Source: Mycobacterium ahvazicum
Lineage (GTDB): Bacteria > Actinomycetota > Actinomycetes > Mycobacteriales > Mycobacteriaceae
Length of the DNA stretch: 64,000 nt
Assembly (NCBI RefSeq): GCF_900176255.2
Contig: NZ_FXEG02000005.1
Coordinates: forward strand, 558,001-622,000
Reading direction: 5' to 3'
Part shown: piece after piece, positions 33,484 to 41,141 of the stretch
Position numbering within the stretch: position 1 is the first letter of the stretch
Layout: each line of letters starts with the position of its first letter
Position numbers and translations under genes: made by a program
The notes under the pieces: model-generated
Told to the model about the DNA's origin: nothing
Database searches by the model: none
The model's input: only the letters and a program-made list of their open reading frames with translations

Positions 33484-34629
33484 ATGACCGCACTTCAACT
33501 GGGCGTGCTGCACAACACGATCAACTCCCGCTTCGGACCCGGGCCGCTGGTCCGGGCCGACCACATCATGGCCCTTGTTACCGGATCCGACTCGCTATGG
33601 GTGGGTGATCACCTCAACGGCGTGCTCCCGCGTTCCATGTGGACACCCAAACACACCGGCCTGGCCAAGATCATCCCCAACATCGACGCCCACCTCGAAC
33701 CCTGGACCATGCTCGGACACTTGGCCTCCCTGAGCCGGATCGGCCGACTTCGACTCGGAATCTCGGTCACGGATCCTGGTCGACGCAACCCCGCCGTCAC
33801 TGCCCAGGCCGCCGCGACACTGCATCTGCTCACCAAGGGGCGTGCCATCTTGGGAATCGGGACCGGCGAACGTGAAGGCAACGAACCCTACGGCGTGGAC
33901 TGGTCAAAACCCGTGGCGCGCTTTGAAGAAGCCCTAGCCACCATCCGGGCGCTGTGGGATTCCCGCGGCGAACTCATCAACCGAGACTCGCCCTTCTTCC
34001 CGCTACACAACGCCACCTTCAACGTGCCTCCGTACAAAGGTGCATGGCCGCCCGTCTGGATCGCCGCCAACGGGCCACGAATGATCCGCGCCGCCGGGAA
34101 ATACGCCGATGGCTGGTTCCCCGCCAATATCACTCAACCCAAGACCTATGGTGAGAAACTCACCGCTTTACGGGCCGCGGCCTCCGACGCCGGCCGCAAC
34201 CCTGACCACATCACCCCAGCCGCCATACGATTCGTTATCACCGGCCGCAACTGGGACGACATCAACGAAATCCTCGACTCCGACATCGCTAAGATCTTCA
34301 TGCTCGCCTCACCCGCCGAAGCGTGGGCCCGCCACGGCAGCCAACACCCGATGGGCGCCGAGTTCACCGGCGTGCAAGATCTCGTCCCGCAGACCATCGA
34401 CGAAGTGACCGCACTGCGCTACGCCACCAAAGTGCCCAAAAGCCTTCTGCAAGAACAATTCGCCGTCGGCACACCCGACGAAGTCGTCGAACAATTCGCG
34501 GAATGGCGCGACCAGGGGCTGCGCTACCTGGTCGTCGGCAACGCCAGCGCTATCCAACCCAGCATGACCAAAGGCATGGCAACCACCCGACCGTACTTAA
34601 AAGTCATCCGCGGACTCAAAAAGCTCTGA
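33484..34629 (+). CDS. Luciferase-like F420-dependent oxidoreductase
   Basis: A 381-residue LLM-family TIM barrel. Visible are SLWVGDHLNGVLPRS, LRLGISVTDPGRRNP, KGRAILGIGTGEREGNEPYG and PVWIAANGPRMIRAAGKYADGW (last two each containing family motifs). Similar enzymes include F420-dependent sugar/alcohol dehydrogenases and Baeyer-Villiger-like proteins. It is squeezed between the CYP105-like gene (6 bases) and an unknown gene whose ATG overlaps its stop (TGATG). Probably a redox step on the P450 product. Confidence 0.85.
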   Translation: MTALQLGVLHNTINSRFGPGPLVRADHIMALVTGSDSLWVGDHLNGVLPRSMWTPKHTGLAKIIPNIDAHLEPWTMLGHLASLSRIGRLRLGISVTDPGRRNPAVTAQAAATLHLLTKGRAILGIGTGEREGNEPYGVDWSKPVARFEEALATIRALWDSRGELINRDSPFFPLHNATFNVPPYKGAWPPVWIAANGPRMIRAAGKYADGWFPANITQPKTYGEKLTALRAAASDAGRNPDHITPAAIRFVITGRNWDDINEILDSDIAKIFMLASPAEAWARHGSQHPMGAEFTGVQDLVPQTIDEVTALRYATKVPKSLLQEQFAVGTPDEVVEQFAEWRDQGLRYLVVGNASAIQPSMTKGMATTRPYLKVIRGLKKL

Positions 34630-35180
34630 TGACCACACCGCTGACAAAACTGCACTGCGCCAACCGATCGGAAGACTTCGCACATTCCGCCCGCTACCGC
34701 CTCGACGTTGTCGCGACCGAAGCGGTCGAAATGGTCAGCGGCATCGGGGGGTGGCTTTTCGACCTTGTCAAGGCCGGGTGGGATGTCAAGGCACTTGCGC
34801 CCAAATGTGCTGAGCTGCGCGGATTATCGATCCTTGGAGTCGACGTCGGCAATTTCGAGCACTCACTGCGAAACCCTGACGCCCTCGCGTTGCCCCGCGC
34901 CATCGCGGTAGCGACCCAGGCTTACGACACCGACGACCGGATCCGACGTGGGGTACATCTCGCGCTCGACGACAGTCGCATCGCGGTCATCCTCTGGGGC
35001 GGCACTTGCCCGCATGATTTGCGTTCATTCCTAACACCAGCCAGCCACCAACCGAGCGCCGCCGCAAACGTCTTCAGGGACCATGCGCTCAAGGCGATCC
35101 GGACAGCTCATAAAACCCGCGCACTCACTGAGACCTTCCACACCACTCAGGGCACAGAACGAGCCTTGCTGTTCGCATAA
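34629..35180 (+). CDS. Protein of unknown function in the P450 cluster
   Basis: A 183-residue soluble protein; no family recognised. Its start overlaps the stop of the F420 enzyme, so it is translationally coupled and belongs to that operon. It contains VATEAVEMVSGIGGWLFDL, a run GWDVKALAPKCAELRGLSIL, and SRIAVILWGGTCPHDLRSF. The last part resembles the ligand pocket of no known domain. Gly-Gly-Trp-Leu-Phe-Asp and the WDV element suggest an N-terminal DNA- or partner-binding module, but this is speculation. It contains three Cys and no signal peptide or membrane helix. Confidence 0.65.
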   Translation: MTTPLTKLHCANRSEDFAHSARYRLDVVATEAVEMVSGIGGWLFDLVKAGWDVKALAPKCAELRGLSILGVDVGNFEHSLRNPDALALPRAIAVATQAYDTDDRIRRGVHLALDDSRIAVILWGGTCPHDLRSFLTPASHQPSAAANVFRDHALKAIRTAHKTRALTETFHTTQGTERALLFA

Positions 35181-35262
35181 CTGCCCCGCTCCGGGCGGTG
35201 CACACCGCGCCGGGACACCGCCAGCTGCCATGATGGTGCGCGGTGCGGTTAGGGAGGTAGCG

Positions 35263-36273
35263 GTGCAGAACACGGGCGCACGCAGGCCGGTGACTAGTGC
35301 CGACGTCGCGCGCCGCGCAGGGGTGTCTACGGCAACGGTCAGCTATGTGCTCAATGGTGCTCCCGGCCAGTCGATCTCGGCGCAGACTAAGGCAGCCGTC
35401 CTGGGTGCGGCGAAGGACCTGGGTTACCGGCCCAACCTGGTGGCCCGCCACCTACGCACCGGCGGCAGCGGACTGGTGCTCTACGTGGTGCCGCGCATGC
35501 CTCTGGGCGAGGTCCTCATCGAGGTGGCCAGCCGGCTGACAGCCGCGTTGTCGCAACGTGGACTGGTGCTGTCATTGCAGGTGGAGACCACTGATGCGCA
35601 AGACGTCATCGATGCGATTCACAATCTGCGGCCGATGGCGGTGACCAGCGTGTTCCCCCTCGGCGGTCGGGTACGTGACGCCGTGGAAGCCGCTGGACTG
35701 CCGCAGGTCTATCTGGGTAGCGCGAACCTGCAGACATTGGAATCGCTCAATGACAGCCTCGGCCGGGTCTGGGTCGAGCATCTAGTCAGCCGTGGACATC
35801 GCCAACTGGCCTTCGCCTACTCGGGCGACGAGAAACTACGGGCGCAAGGCGACTACTGGCTGAGCGGGCTTCGCGCCGCCGCGTCGCAGGCTGGTCTGCC
35901 CGACGTGGCGGCGGCAACAGTACCGACGACCGGGGGCAGCGCCGCCGCCGTCGTGGAGGACTGGAAACAGTCGGGTGTCACAGCGGTCTGTGCGCAAACC
36001 GATCTGACCGCGCTGATGGTCCTACGCGGCATCCACAAACTGGGCTTGCGATGCCCTGGCGACGTGGCGGTGATCGGCGCCGATGCGGGAGAACTCGGCC
36101 ACGTCAGCGACCCGCTTCTCACGTCGGTGTCGTTCAACATCGAGGCGATCGCCAGACAGGCCGTCACGGCCCTGATGACACAACTGGGTTTAGACGTAGA
36201 TTTCGATGTCGACGACAGTCCCGCTCCCGGTGCGACGGAATTCGTCGCCCTGATCCAACGCGAATCCACCTAG
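35263..36273 (+). CDS. LacI-family transcriptional regulator
   Basis: A 336-residue regulator. The N-terminal LacI helix-turn-helix is TSADVARRAGVSTATVSYVL with the hinge helix DLGYRPNLVARHLRT. The periplasmic-binding-protein-like domain follows (SGLVLYVVPRMPLGEVLIE, and VIGADAGELGHVSDPLLTSV). The GTG start at 35263 follows GGGAGG; the frame is open further upstream but overlaps the previous gene. Sugar-type LacI proteins are rare in mycobacterial P450 clusters. Tandem 13-bp repeats just downstream (36305-36334), before the next P450, are its likely operator. Confidence 0.87.
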   Translation: MQNTGARRPVTSADVARRAGVSTATVSYVLNGAPGQSISAQTKAAVLGAAKDLGYRPNLVARHLRTGGSGLVLYVVPRMPLGEVLIEVASRLTAALSQRGLVLSLQVETTDAQDVIDAIHNLRPMAVTSVFPLGGRVRDAVEAAGLPQVYLGSANLQTLESLNDSLGRVWVEHLVSRGHRQLAFAYSGDEKLRAQGDYWLSGLRAAASQAGLPDVAAATVPTTGGSAAAVVEDWKQSGVTAVCAQTDLTALMVLRGIHKLGLRCPGDVAVIGADAGELGHVSDPLLTSVSFNIEAIARQAVTALMTQLGLDVDFDVDDSPAPGATEFVALIQREST

Positions 36274-36304
36274 CCCCGGATTGGCGCCCTGCCTCCAGGG
36301 TTGA

Positions 36305-36334
36305 CTTAATCGTGTAACTAGCTTAATCGTGTAA
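36305..36334. promoter_or_regulatory. Tandem CTTAATCGTGTAA repeats, probable LacI operator
   Basis: Two identical 13-bp copies (36305-36317 and 36322-36334) with a 17-bp period. Extended by one G, the second copy is an imperfect palindrome CTTA...TAAG with a central CG, the hallmark of LacI operators. A TTGACT hexamer (36301-36306) overlaps the first copy. They lie 27-56 bases before the module B P450 start. Confidence 0.55.
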
Positions 36335-36360
36335 GCGACCTCGTACGAAAGGACGGGCCC

Positions 36361-37599
36361 ATGACTGTCAGCAATCCGACCCGGGCGTACTACGACCCCT
36401 ACGATTCGGCACTGAACACCGACCCGTATCCGATGTTCGCGCGGCTGCGTGAGGAAGCGCCGCTGTACTACAACGCCGACCACGACTTCTATGCACTGAG
36501 TCGCTTCAGCGACGTCGCCGCCGCACTGGTCGATCACGAGACCTACAGTTCCGCGCGAACCGCGATTGTCGAGTTGATCAAGGCCGACATCACTATTCCG
36601 CCCGGTGTCCTGATCTTCGAGGATCCGCCGCTGCACGACGTGCATCGAAAGCTGTTGTCGCGGATGTTCACGCCCCGCAAAGTGATGGCGCTGGAGCCAC
36701 AAATCCGAAGATTCTGCGCCGAGAGCCTCGATCCGCTGGTCGGGACCGGACGCTTCGACTTCGTCCAGGATCTCGGCGCGCAGATGCCGATGAAGACCAT
36801 CAGCATGCTGGTCGGAATCCCCGAGGCCGACCGGGAGGCGATTCGCGATCACTCCAACGCCCAGATGCGCACCGACGACGGTAAGCCGATCAGGGCGGCG
36901 TCGGAGGGGCTGGTGCTGGGCGAGATGTTCGGCGAGTACCTGGACTGGCGCGCCCAGCATCCCGCTGACGACATCATGACGGAGTTGCTCAACGCGGAGT
37001 TTGTCGACGAAACCGGCATCACGCGCCGCCTGACCCGAGAAGAGATCCTCAACTACGTCAACGTCGTCGCCGGCGCGGGCAACGAAACCACCGTGCGGCT
37101 GATCGGGTGGATTGGCAAGGTCCTCGCCGACCACCCCGACCAACGTCGCGAACTCGCCGAACGCCCGGAGCTGATCCCGCAGGCGATAGAGGAATTGCTG
37201 CGGTTCGAGACCCCGGCTCCGCATGTCGCTCGCTACGTCACCCGCGAGGTCCAGTTGCACGGACAGACCGTGCCCGAAGGGAGCATCATGCTGTTGCTGC
37301 TGGCCGCCGCGACCCGCGACCATCGTCAGCATCCGCCCAACGGTGACGTGTTCGACATTCACCGCCCAGTGCATCAGCATGCGGTCTTCGGCGTCGGCGC
37401 GCACTATTGCCTGGGGTCGGCGTTGGCGCGACTGGAAGGCCGGATTGCCCTCGAGGAAGTCCTCAAGCGATTCCCCGAATGGGATGTCGACGTGACTAAC
37501 GCCCGGTTCTCCACCACATCAACGGGTCGAGGCTGGGACGCCCTTCCCGCCCACACCCATCCGGCGAAACACTCCATCGGGCCAGGCGCGCACGCGTGA
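36361..37599 (+). CDS. Cytochrome P450, module B
   Basis: A 412-residue P450 paralogous to the one at 30170-31357 over its whole length. The I-helix reads VAGAGNETTVRL, keeping acid-Thr but with Asn before Glu. The heme loop is FGVGAHYCLGSALARLEG. Relative to its paralogue it carries an extra C-terminal tail of about 17 residues (HTHPAKHSIGPGAHA). Its last four bases form GTGA with the SDR start, so translation is coupled. Preceded by tandem operator-like repeats and the LacI gene. Confidence 0.92.
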   Translation: MTVSNPTRAYYDPYDSALNTDPYPMFARLREEAPLYYNADHDFYALSRFSDVAAALVDHETYSSARTAIVELIKADITIPPGVLIFEDPPLHDVHRKLLSRMFTPRKVMALEPQIRRFCAESLDPLVGTGRFDFVQDLGAQMPMKTISMLVGIPEADREAIRDHSNAQMRTDDGKPIRAASEGLVLGEMFGEYLDWRAQHPADDIMTELLNAEFVDETGITRRLTREEILNYVNVVAGAGNETTVRLIGWIGKVLADHPDQRRELAERPELIPQAIEELLRFETPAPHVARYVTREVQLHGQTVPEGSIMLLLLAAATRDHRQHPPNGDVFDIHRPVHQHAVFGVGAHYCLGSALARLEGRIALEEVLKRFPEWDVDVTNARFSTTSTGRGWDALPAHTHPAKHSIGPGAHA

Positions 37600-38444
37600 A
37601 GACGATTGTGATCACCGGTGCGACGGCTGGTATCGGGTTGCACAGCGCCGAGCAACTCGGCGCTGCGGGGCATCACCTGGTGCTGATTGCCCGCAGCGAA
37701 GCCAAGCTCGCCACCGCGGCCGCACGAGTCCGCGCCGCCGGCGCAGTTCACGTCGACACCGTTGTCGCCGACTTCCAATCACTGCGTGCGGTCGATGCGG
37801 CGGCACGAGTGGTGCTCGACAGCTGCGACCGACTCGACGTCTTGATCAACAACGCCGGCGGGCTGTTCGGCCACCGCACCGTGACACGCGACGGCTACGA
37901 GGCCACCTTCGGCGTGAACCACCTGGCGGGTTATCTGCTGACCGAACGTCTCAAACCGTTGCTGATACACAGTGCCCCGGCCCGCGTCGTCATCACCGCC
38001 TCTTCCGGGCACTCACACGGTTCCATCGACTTCGACGACCTGCATTTCCAGCATCACTACGACAGCTTCAAGGCCTACTACCGATCCAAACTGGCCAACG
38101 TCCTCTACATGCGCGCCCTGGCCGCCGAGCTGGACGGCAAAGGGGTCACCGCGAATGCGCTACACCCGGGCATGGTGGCCACCGACATCTGGGACAGCAC
38201 ACCCGCTTTGGCGCGCCCGCTGGTCGCGGCGGTCAAACGAGTCGCGATGCTGACTCCCGCCCAAGGAGGCGCCCGCATCACCCACGTCGCTGTCGAACCG
38301 CGGCTCGACAACGTCACCGGCGCCTACTTCAACCGAAATCGCATCAAGCAACCCTCCAAGCTGGCTCGCGACGCGGCGCTGGGCGCCCAGCTGTGCCGCG
38401 TCAGCGACCAACTCACCGGCATCGACCGCAACCCCATTCGCTGA
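37596..38444 (+). CDS. Short-chain dehydrogenase, retinol-dehydrogenase-like
   Basis: A 282-residue SDR. The cofactor loop is ITGATAGIGLHSAEQL, with NNAGGLFGHR, the catalytic Ser in TASSGHSHGS, and Tyr/Lys in YYRSKLANVLYMRAL. The Tyr-x-x-x-Lys with SKLANVL is typical of the RDH11-14/WWOX subgroup acting on hydrophobic alcohols. Start GTG 37596 overlaps the P450 stop. It lies between P450 and alcohol dehydrogenase genes and probably oxidises the hydroxylated product. Confidence 0.88.
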   Translation: MKTIVITGATAGIGLHSAEQLGAAGHHLVLIARSEAKLATAAARVRAAGAVHVDTVVADFQSLRAVDAAARVVLDSCDRLDVLINNAGGLFGHRTVTRDGYEATFGVNHLAGYLLTERLKPLLIHSAPARVVITASSGHSHGSIDFDDLHFQHHYDSFKAYYRSKLANVLYMRALAAELDGKGVTANALHPGMVATDIWDSTPALARPLVAAVKRVAMLTPAQGGARITHVAVEPRLDNVTGAYFNRNRIKQPSKLARDAALGAQLCRVSDQLTGIDRNPIR

Positions 38445-38478
38445 TCCCCCGCCGCAACTCATCGAGGAGCAAGTACCT

Positions 38479-39420
38479 ATGAAAGCCTGGCACCTGATCG
38501 CAGCCAACCAGCCGTTGCAGCGCGTGGAATGCGACGACCCCGAGCCCGGGCCGGGTCAAGTCGTTGTCGACGTCCGCGCCGCCGGGTTGTGCCACAGCGA
38601 CGTCGGTTTCCTCGACGGCACTCTGACCCCGTTGCTCCCCAAGCTGCCGATCATTCCCGGACACGAAGTGTCCGGCGTCATCGCCGAACTGGGCCCCGAC
38701 GTCGAGGATCTTGCCGTCGGCGACCGCGTCGTCATCGAATTGAGCGAACATGGCGCCCCCGGCTGGTCAGCCGACGGCGGCTTCGCCGACAAGTGCCTGG
38801 CCTCCGCCAAGGGCGTCATCAAGCTGGCCGATCAGATCAGCTTCGCCCAAGCAGCTACCGCCACTGACGCGGGCCAAACCGCCTACGGAGCCGTCATGGG
38901 AGTCGGCGCGCTACAAGCCGGGGAACGTGTGGGAATCGTCGGTCTGGGCGGATTAGGCCTCACCGGTGCGCGCATCGCGGTGGTGGCCGGAGCCGAGGTC
39001 TTCGCCGCCGAACCCAAACGCGAGATCTGGGAACTGGCGACGCAAAACGGCGTCACCCAGATCTTCGAGGACGTTCGCGACCTGGCGCCCCTGCAACTGG
39101 ACGTCATCGTCGACTTCGCCGGATTCGGGACCACCACCGCTGGCGCCGTCAGCGCGGTCCGACCAGAAGGACGGGTCATCCAGGTGGGCCTTGGGGTCGA
39201 CGAAGCGACCATCCCAACCACCGAACTCGTCTTCAAAGAAGTGGTCCTGCGCGGCGCGCGTGGCGGTCACCCCGGCGACCTGAAAGCCGTCCTGGGCCTG
39301 ATGGCCGCCGGCCAGCTGTCGATCCACACCGAAACCATCGGATTTGATGACATCCCTGAAGCCATCGAACGACTCAAGTCTGGTGACACCCGAGGACGCC
39401 TGGTCGCCGAAACCGGCTGA
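38479..39420 (+). CDS. Zinc-type alcohol dehydrogenase, module B
   Basis: A 313-residue dehydrogenase paralogous to 27284-28246. Catalytic-zinc Cys in GLCHSDVGF and His in PGHEVSG, nucleotide loop GIVGLGGLGLTGARIA. Like its paralogue it lacks the structural-zinc Cys cluster. ATG 38479 follows GAGGAG, 34 bases after the SDR stop. It closes the plus-strand module (P450, SDR, alcohol dehydrogenase). Preference for a P450-produced alcohol is an inference from context. Confidence 0.88.
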   Translation: MKAWHLIAANQPLQRVECDDPEPGPGQVVVDVRAAGLCHSDVGFLDGTLTPLLPKLPIIPGHEVSGVIAELGPDVEDLAVGDRVVIELSEHGAPGWSADGGFADKCLASAKGVIKLADQISFAQAATATDAGQTAYGAVMGVGALQAGERVGIVGLGGLGLTGARIAVVAGAEVFAAEPKREIWELATQNGVTQIFEDVRDLAPLQLDVIVDFAGFGTTTAGAVSAVRPEGRVIQVGLGVDEATIPTTELVFKEVVLRGARGGHPGDLKAVLGLMAAGQLSIHTETIGFDDIPEAIERLKSGDTRGRLVAETG

Positions 39421-39532
39421 GTCAAAGCGCCTCCGCTAGGAGAATGCCGAAATGCTCAAGGCACGTGCGATTTTGAAGAAGGCTCGGGATTCTTCGCGGC
39501 CGAGCTCGACCGGCCAGTACGTTCGACAGTTG

Positions 39533-39606
39533 TGGCCAGGGCCGGGATCGAACCGGCGACCTTCCGCTTTTCAGGCGGACGCTCGTACCAACTGAGCTAC
39601 CTGGCC
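39533..39606 (-). tRNA. tRNA-Phe (GAA)
   Basis: A 74-base cloverleaf read from the minus strand. The acceptor stem GGCCAGG pairs with CCTGGCC, the D arm is GCTC/GAGC, the anticodon loop CTGAAAA gives GAA, the T arm GCCGG-TTCGATC-CCGGC is complete, and the discriminator is A. CCA is not encoded. Last of three minus-strand tRNA genes. Confidence 0.95.
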
Positions 39607-39640
39607 CGGAAGGCACCGATAACGTGCCTCGCCTTAAGGG

Positions 39641-39714
39641 CGACCCTGACGGGACTCGAACCCGCGACCTCCGCCGTGACAGGGCGGCGCGCTAACCAAC
39701 TGCGCCACAGGGCC
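39641..39714 (-). tRNA. tRNA-Asp (GTC)
   Basis: A 74-base cloverleaf on the minus strand. The acceptor GGCCCTG pairs with CAGGGTC (one G-U), the anticodon loop is CTGTCAC giving GTC, the T arm CGCGGGTTCGAGTCCCG is complete, and the discriminator G is typical for tRNA-Asp. CCA is not encoded. Middle of the Glu-Asp-Phe series. Confidence 0.95.
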
Positions 39715-39753
39715 TTGCTGTACTGCTCGCTCCGACGTTACCGCCGTTGCGTG

Positions 39754-39826
39754 TACCCCCAACGGGATTCGAACCCGTGCTACCGCCGTGAAAGGGCGGC
39801 GTCCTAGGCCACTAGACGATGGGGGC
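39754..39826 (-). tRNA. tRNA-Glu (TTC)
   Basis: A 73-base cloverleaf on the minus strand. It begins GCCCCCATCGTCTAGTGG, the anticodon loop CTTTCAC gives TTC, and the T arm is ACGGGTTCGAATCCCGT. The acceptor closes with a G-U pair at the first position; discriminator A. First in the transcribed order Glu-Asp-Phe. Confidence 0.95.
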
Positions 39827-39962
39827 CCGAACCGAATCACTCCGGGGTACTCGCAACGCAACTACCGTTGGAAGCCACGCTAGCTTAGGTCACCGCAGGC
39901 CTAATCCTCAAACGAGCGCCGTTCGAGTCGCGTTTCGAGCCCAAGTATCCTGAACGTTCGCC

Positions 39963-40035
39963 GCCCCTATAGCTCAGTTGGTAGAGCTACGGACTTTTAA
40001 TCCGCAGGTCCTAGGTTCGAGTCCTAGTGGGGGCA
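39963..40035 (+). tRNA. tRNA-Lys (TTT)
   Basis: A 73-base cloverleaf on the plus strand. The acceptor GCCCCTA pairs with TGGGGGC (one G-U), the D arm is GCTC/GAGC, the anticodon loop CTTTTAA gives TTT, and the T loop is TTCGAGT. A TATCCT -10 hexamer (39946-39951) lies just upstream. Divergent from the other three tRNAs; an IS-like remnant begins about 20 bases after its 3' end. Confidence 0.95.
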
Positions 40036-40053
40036 CAAAAACGCTGTATTACC

Positions 40054-40139
40054 TCGGCTGATGCGTGACATTTCTCCTTCGGCTGATGCGCGACAGTGTT
40101 TCGGCTGATGGTTGACAGTTACTTCGGCTGATCCTGACA
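40054..40139. repeat. Four iterated 16-17-bp repeats, IS end
   Basis: TCGGCTGATGnnTGACA occurs at 40054-40070, 40079-40095 and 40101-40117, with a shorter variant at 40124-40139. Start-to-start spacing is 25, 22 and 23 bases. They lead directly into a truncated IS481-type transposase gene and are probably transposase-binding repeats of the element's left end. Confidence 0.6.
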
Positions 40140-40147
40140 CTCCCGAG

Positions 40148-40310
40148 ATGAGGGAGTTGAGTCTGGCCGAGCAACGGTATGCGGCCGTGTTGGCGGTGAT
40201 CGGCGACGGTTTGTCGGTGTCGCAGGCCGCGGAAAAGGTCGGGGTGGCGCGTCAAACGCTGCACCGATCGCTGGCCCGTTACGAGGCTGAGGGCTTGCCG
40301 AAGTCCTCGT
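40148..40310 (+). pseudogene. IS481-family transposase, N-terminal fragment
   Basis: About 54 codons from ATG 40148 encode the N-terminal helix-turn-helix of an IS481-type transposase: MRELSLAEQRYAAVLAVI, then VSQAAEKVGVARQTLHRSLA and RYEAEGL. After this the similarity stops; the DDE catalytic domain is absent and the frame continues into unrelated sequence overlapping the next gene. No right end is visible. A remnant, unable to transpose. Confidence 0.75.
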
Positions 40311-40343
40311 TTGACCCTGACCCGACTTGGCTATGCTTCGCGG

Positions 40344-41138
40344 GTGAGTGTCGATCCGGCCTGGCAAAACGCGCCCGCAGCCCTGGTAACGATGGAAATC
40401 CGTCACCCCGCAACGGATTCCCTCACCGAATCGTCGAGCCGGGAGCTCAAAAGCCTGCTCGCCGACGACCTGCCCATCGAACGCCAAGCTCAGGACGTCG
40501 CCTGGGCGATGGCTCCAGGGGGAGGCCCTGCGCCGACGGCGGAACAGTTCGCCCGCTATGTGAACCGGGACGGCACGCTGGCCGCCTCGATCAAGAACCA
40601 GGCAATCGTCATCGAGACCACCGCCTACTCCACCTTCGATGCGCTGTCAGACGTCGCGATGCGCGTCATCGAGGCTCGTTCCCAGGTGTCTTCGATCGTC
40701 GGCGTGGAACGCATCGGTCTGCGCTATCTGCTGGAGATCCGCGTCCCGCTGGGCGCCGACGGTCGCATCGACTGGGCCGAATGGATCGCCGAGCCGCTGC
40801 TCGGCCCGCAACGCATCGCTCCCGGCGGCCTGACCCTCACCGAATGGCAGGGCGCTGCGGTCTACCGCGAACAGCAACCGGGCAAATCGATGATCGTGCG
40901 CTACGGACCGGGCATCGGCCAGGCCCTGGACCCCAACTACTACCTGCGCCGCACCCTGCCGGCGCAGCCCGGACCGTTTTTCCAGCTGGACATCGACAGC
41001 TTCTGGACCCCGGCCGCCTCGATCCCCGAATACAACCGCGATGCGGTCCGTGCGACGTTCCACAATCTCTACGAGCCGGCCCGTGCGGTGTTTCAGGAAA
41101 TGCTCACCAGCAGCCTGAAGGATGACCTGCAGGCCTGA
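40344..41138 (+). CDS. TIGR04255-family protein
   Basis: A 264-residue soluble protein resembling the TIGR04255 family, often found in mobile or defence-associated loci and of unknown function. It begins VSVDPAWQNAPAALVTMEIR and contains VERIGLRYLLEIRVP and a C-terminal LDIDSFWTPAASIPEYNRDA. The GTG at 40344 lies exactly where transcription should begin from a TATGCT hexamer at 40332-40337, so the message is probably leaderless. An earlier in-frame ATG (40311) would overlap the transposase remnant. Convergent with the methyltransferase gene, 3 bases away. Confidence 0.75.
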   Translation: MSVDPAWQNAPAALVTMEIRHPATDSLTESSSRELKSLLADDLPIERQAQDVAWAMAPGGGPAPTAEQFARYVNRDGTLAASIKNQAIVIETTAYSTFDALSDVAMRVIEARSQVSSIVGVERIGLRYLLEIRVPLGADGRIDWAEWIAEPLLGPQRIAPGGLTLTEWQGAAVYREQQPGKSMIVRYGPGIGQALDPNYYLRRTLPAQPGPFFQLDIDSFWTPAASIPEYNRDAVRATFHNLYEPARAVFQEMLTSSLKDDLQA

Positions 41139-41141
41139 GCC

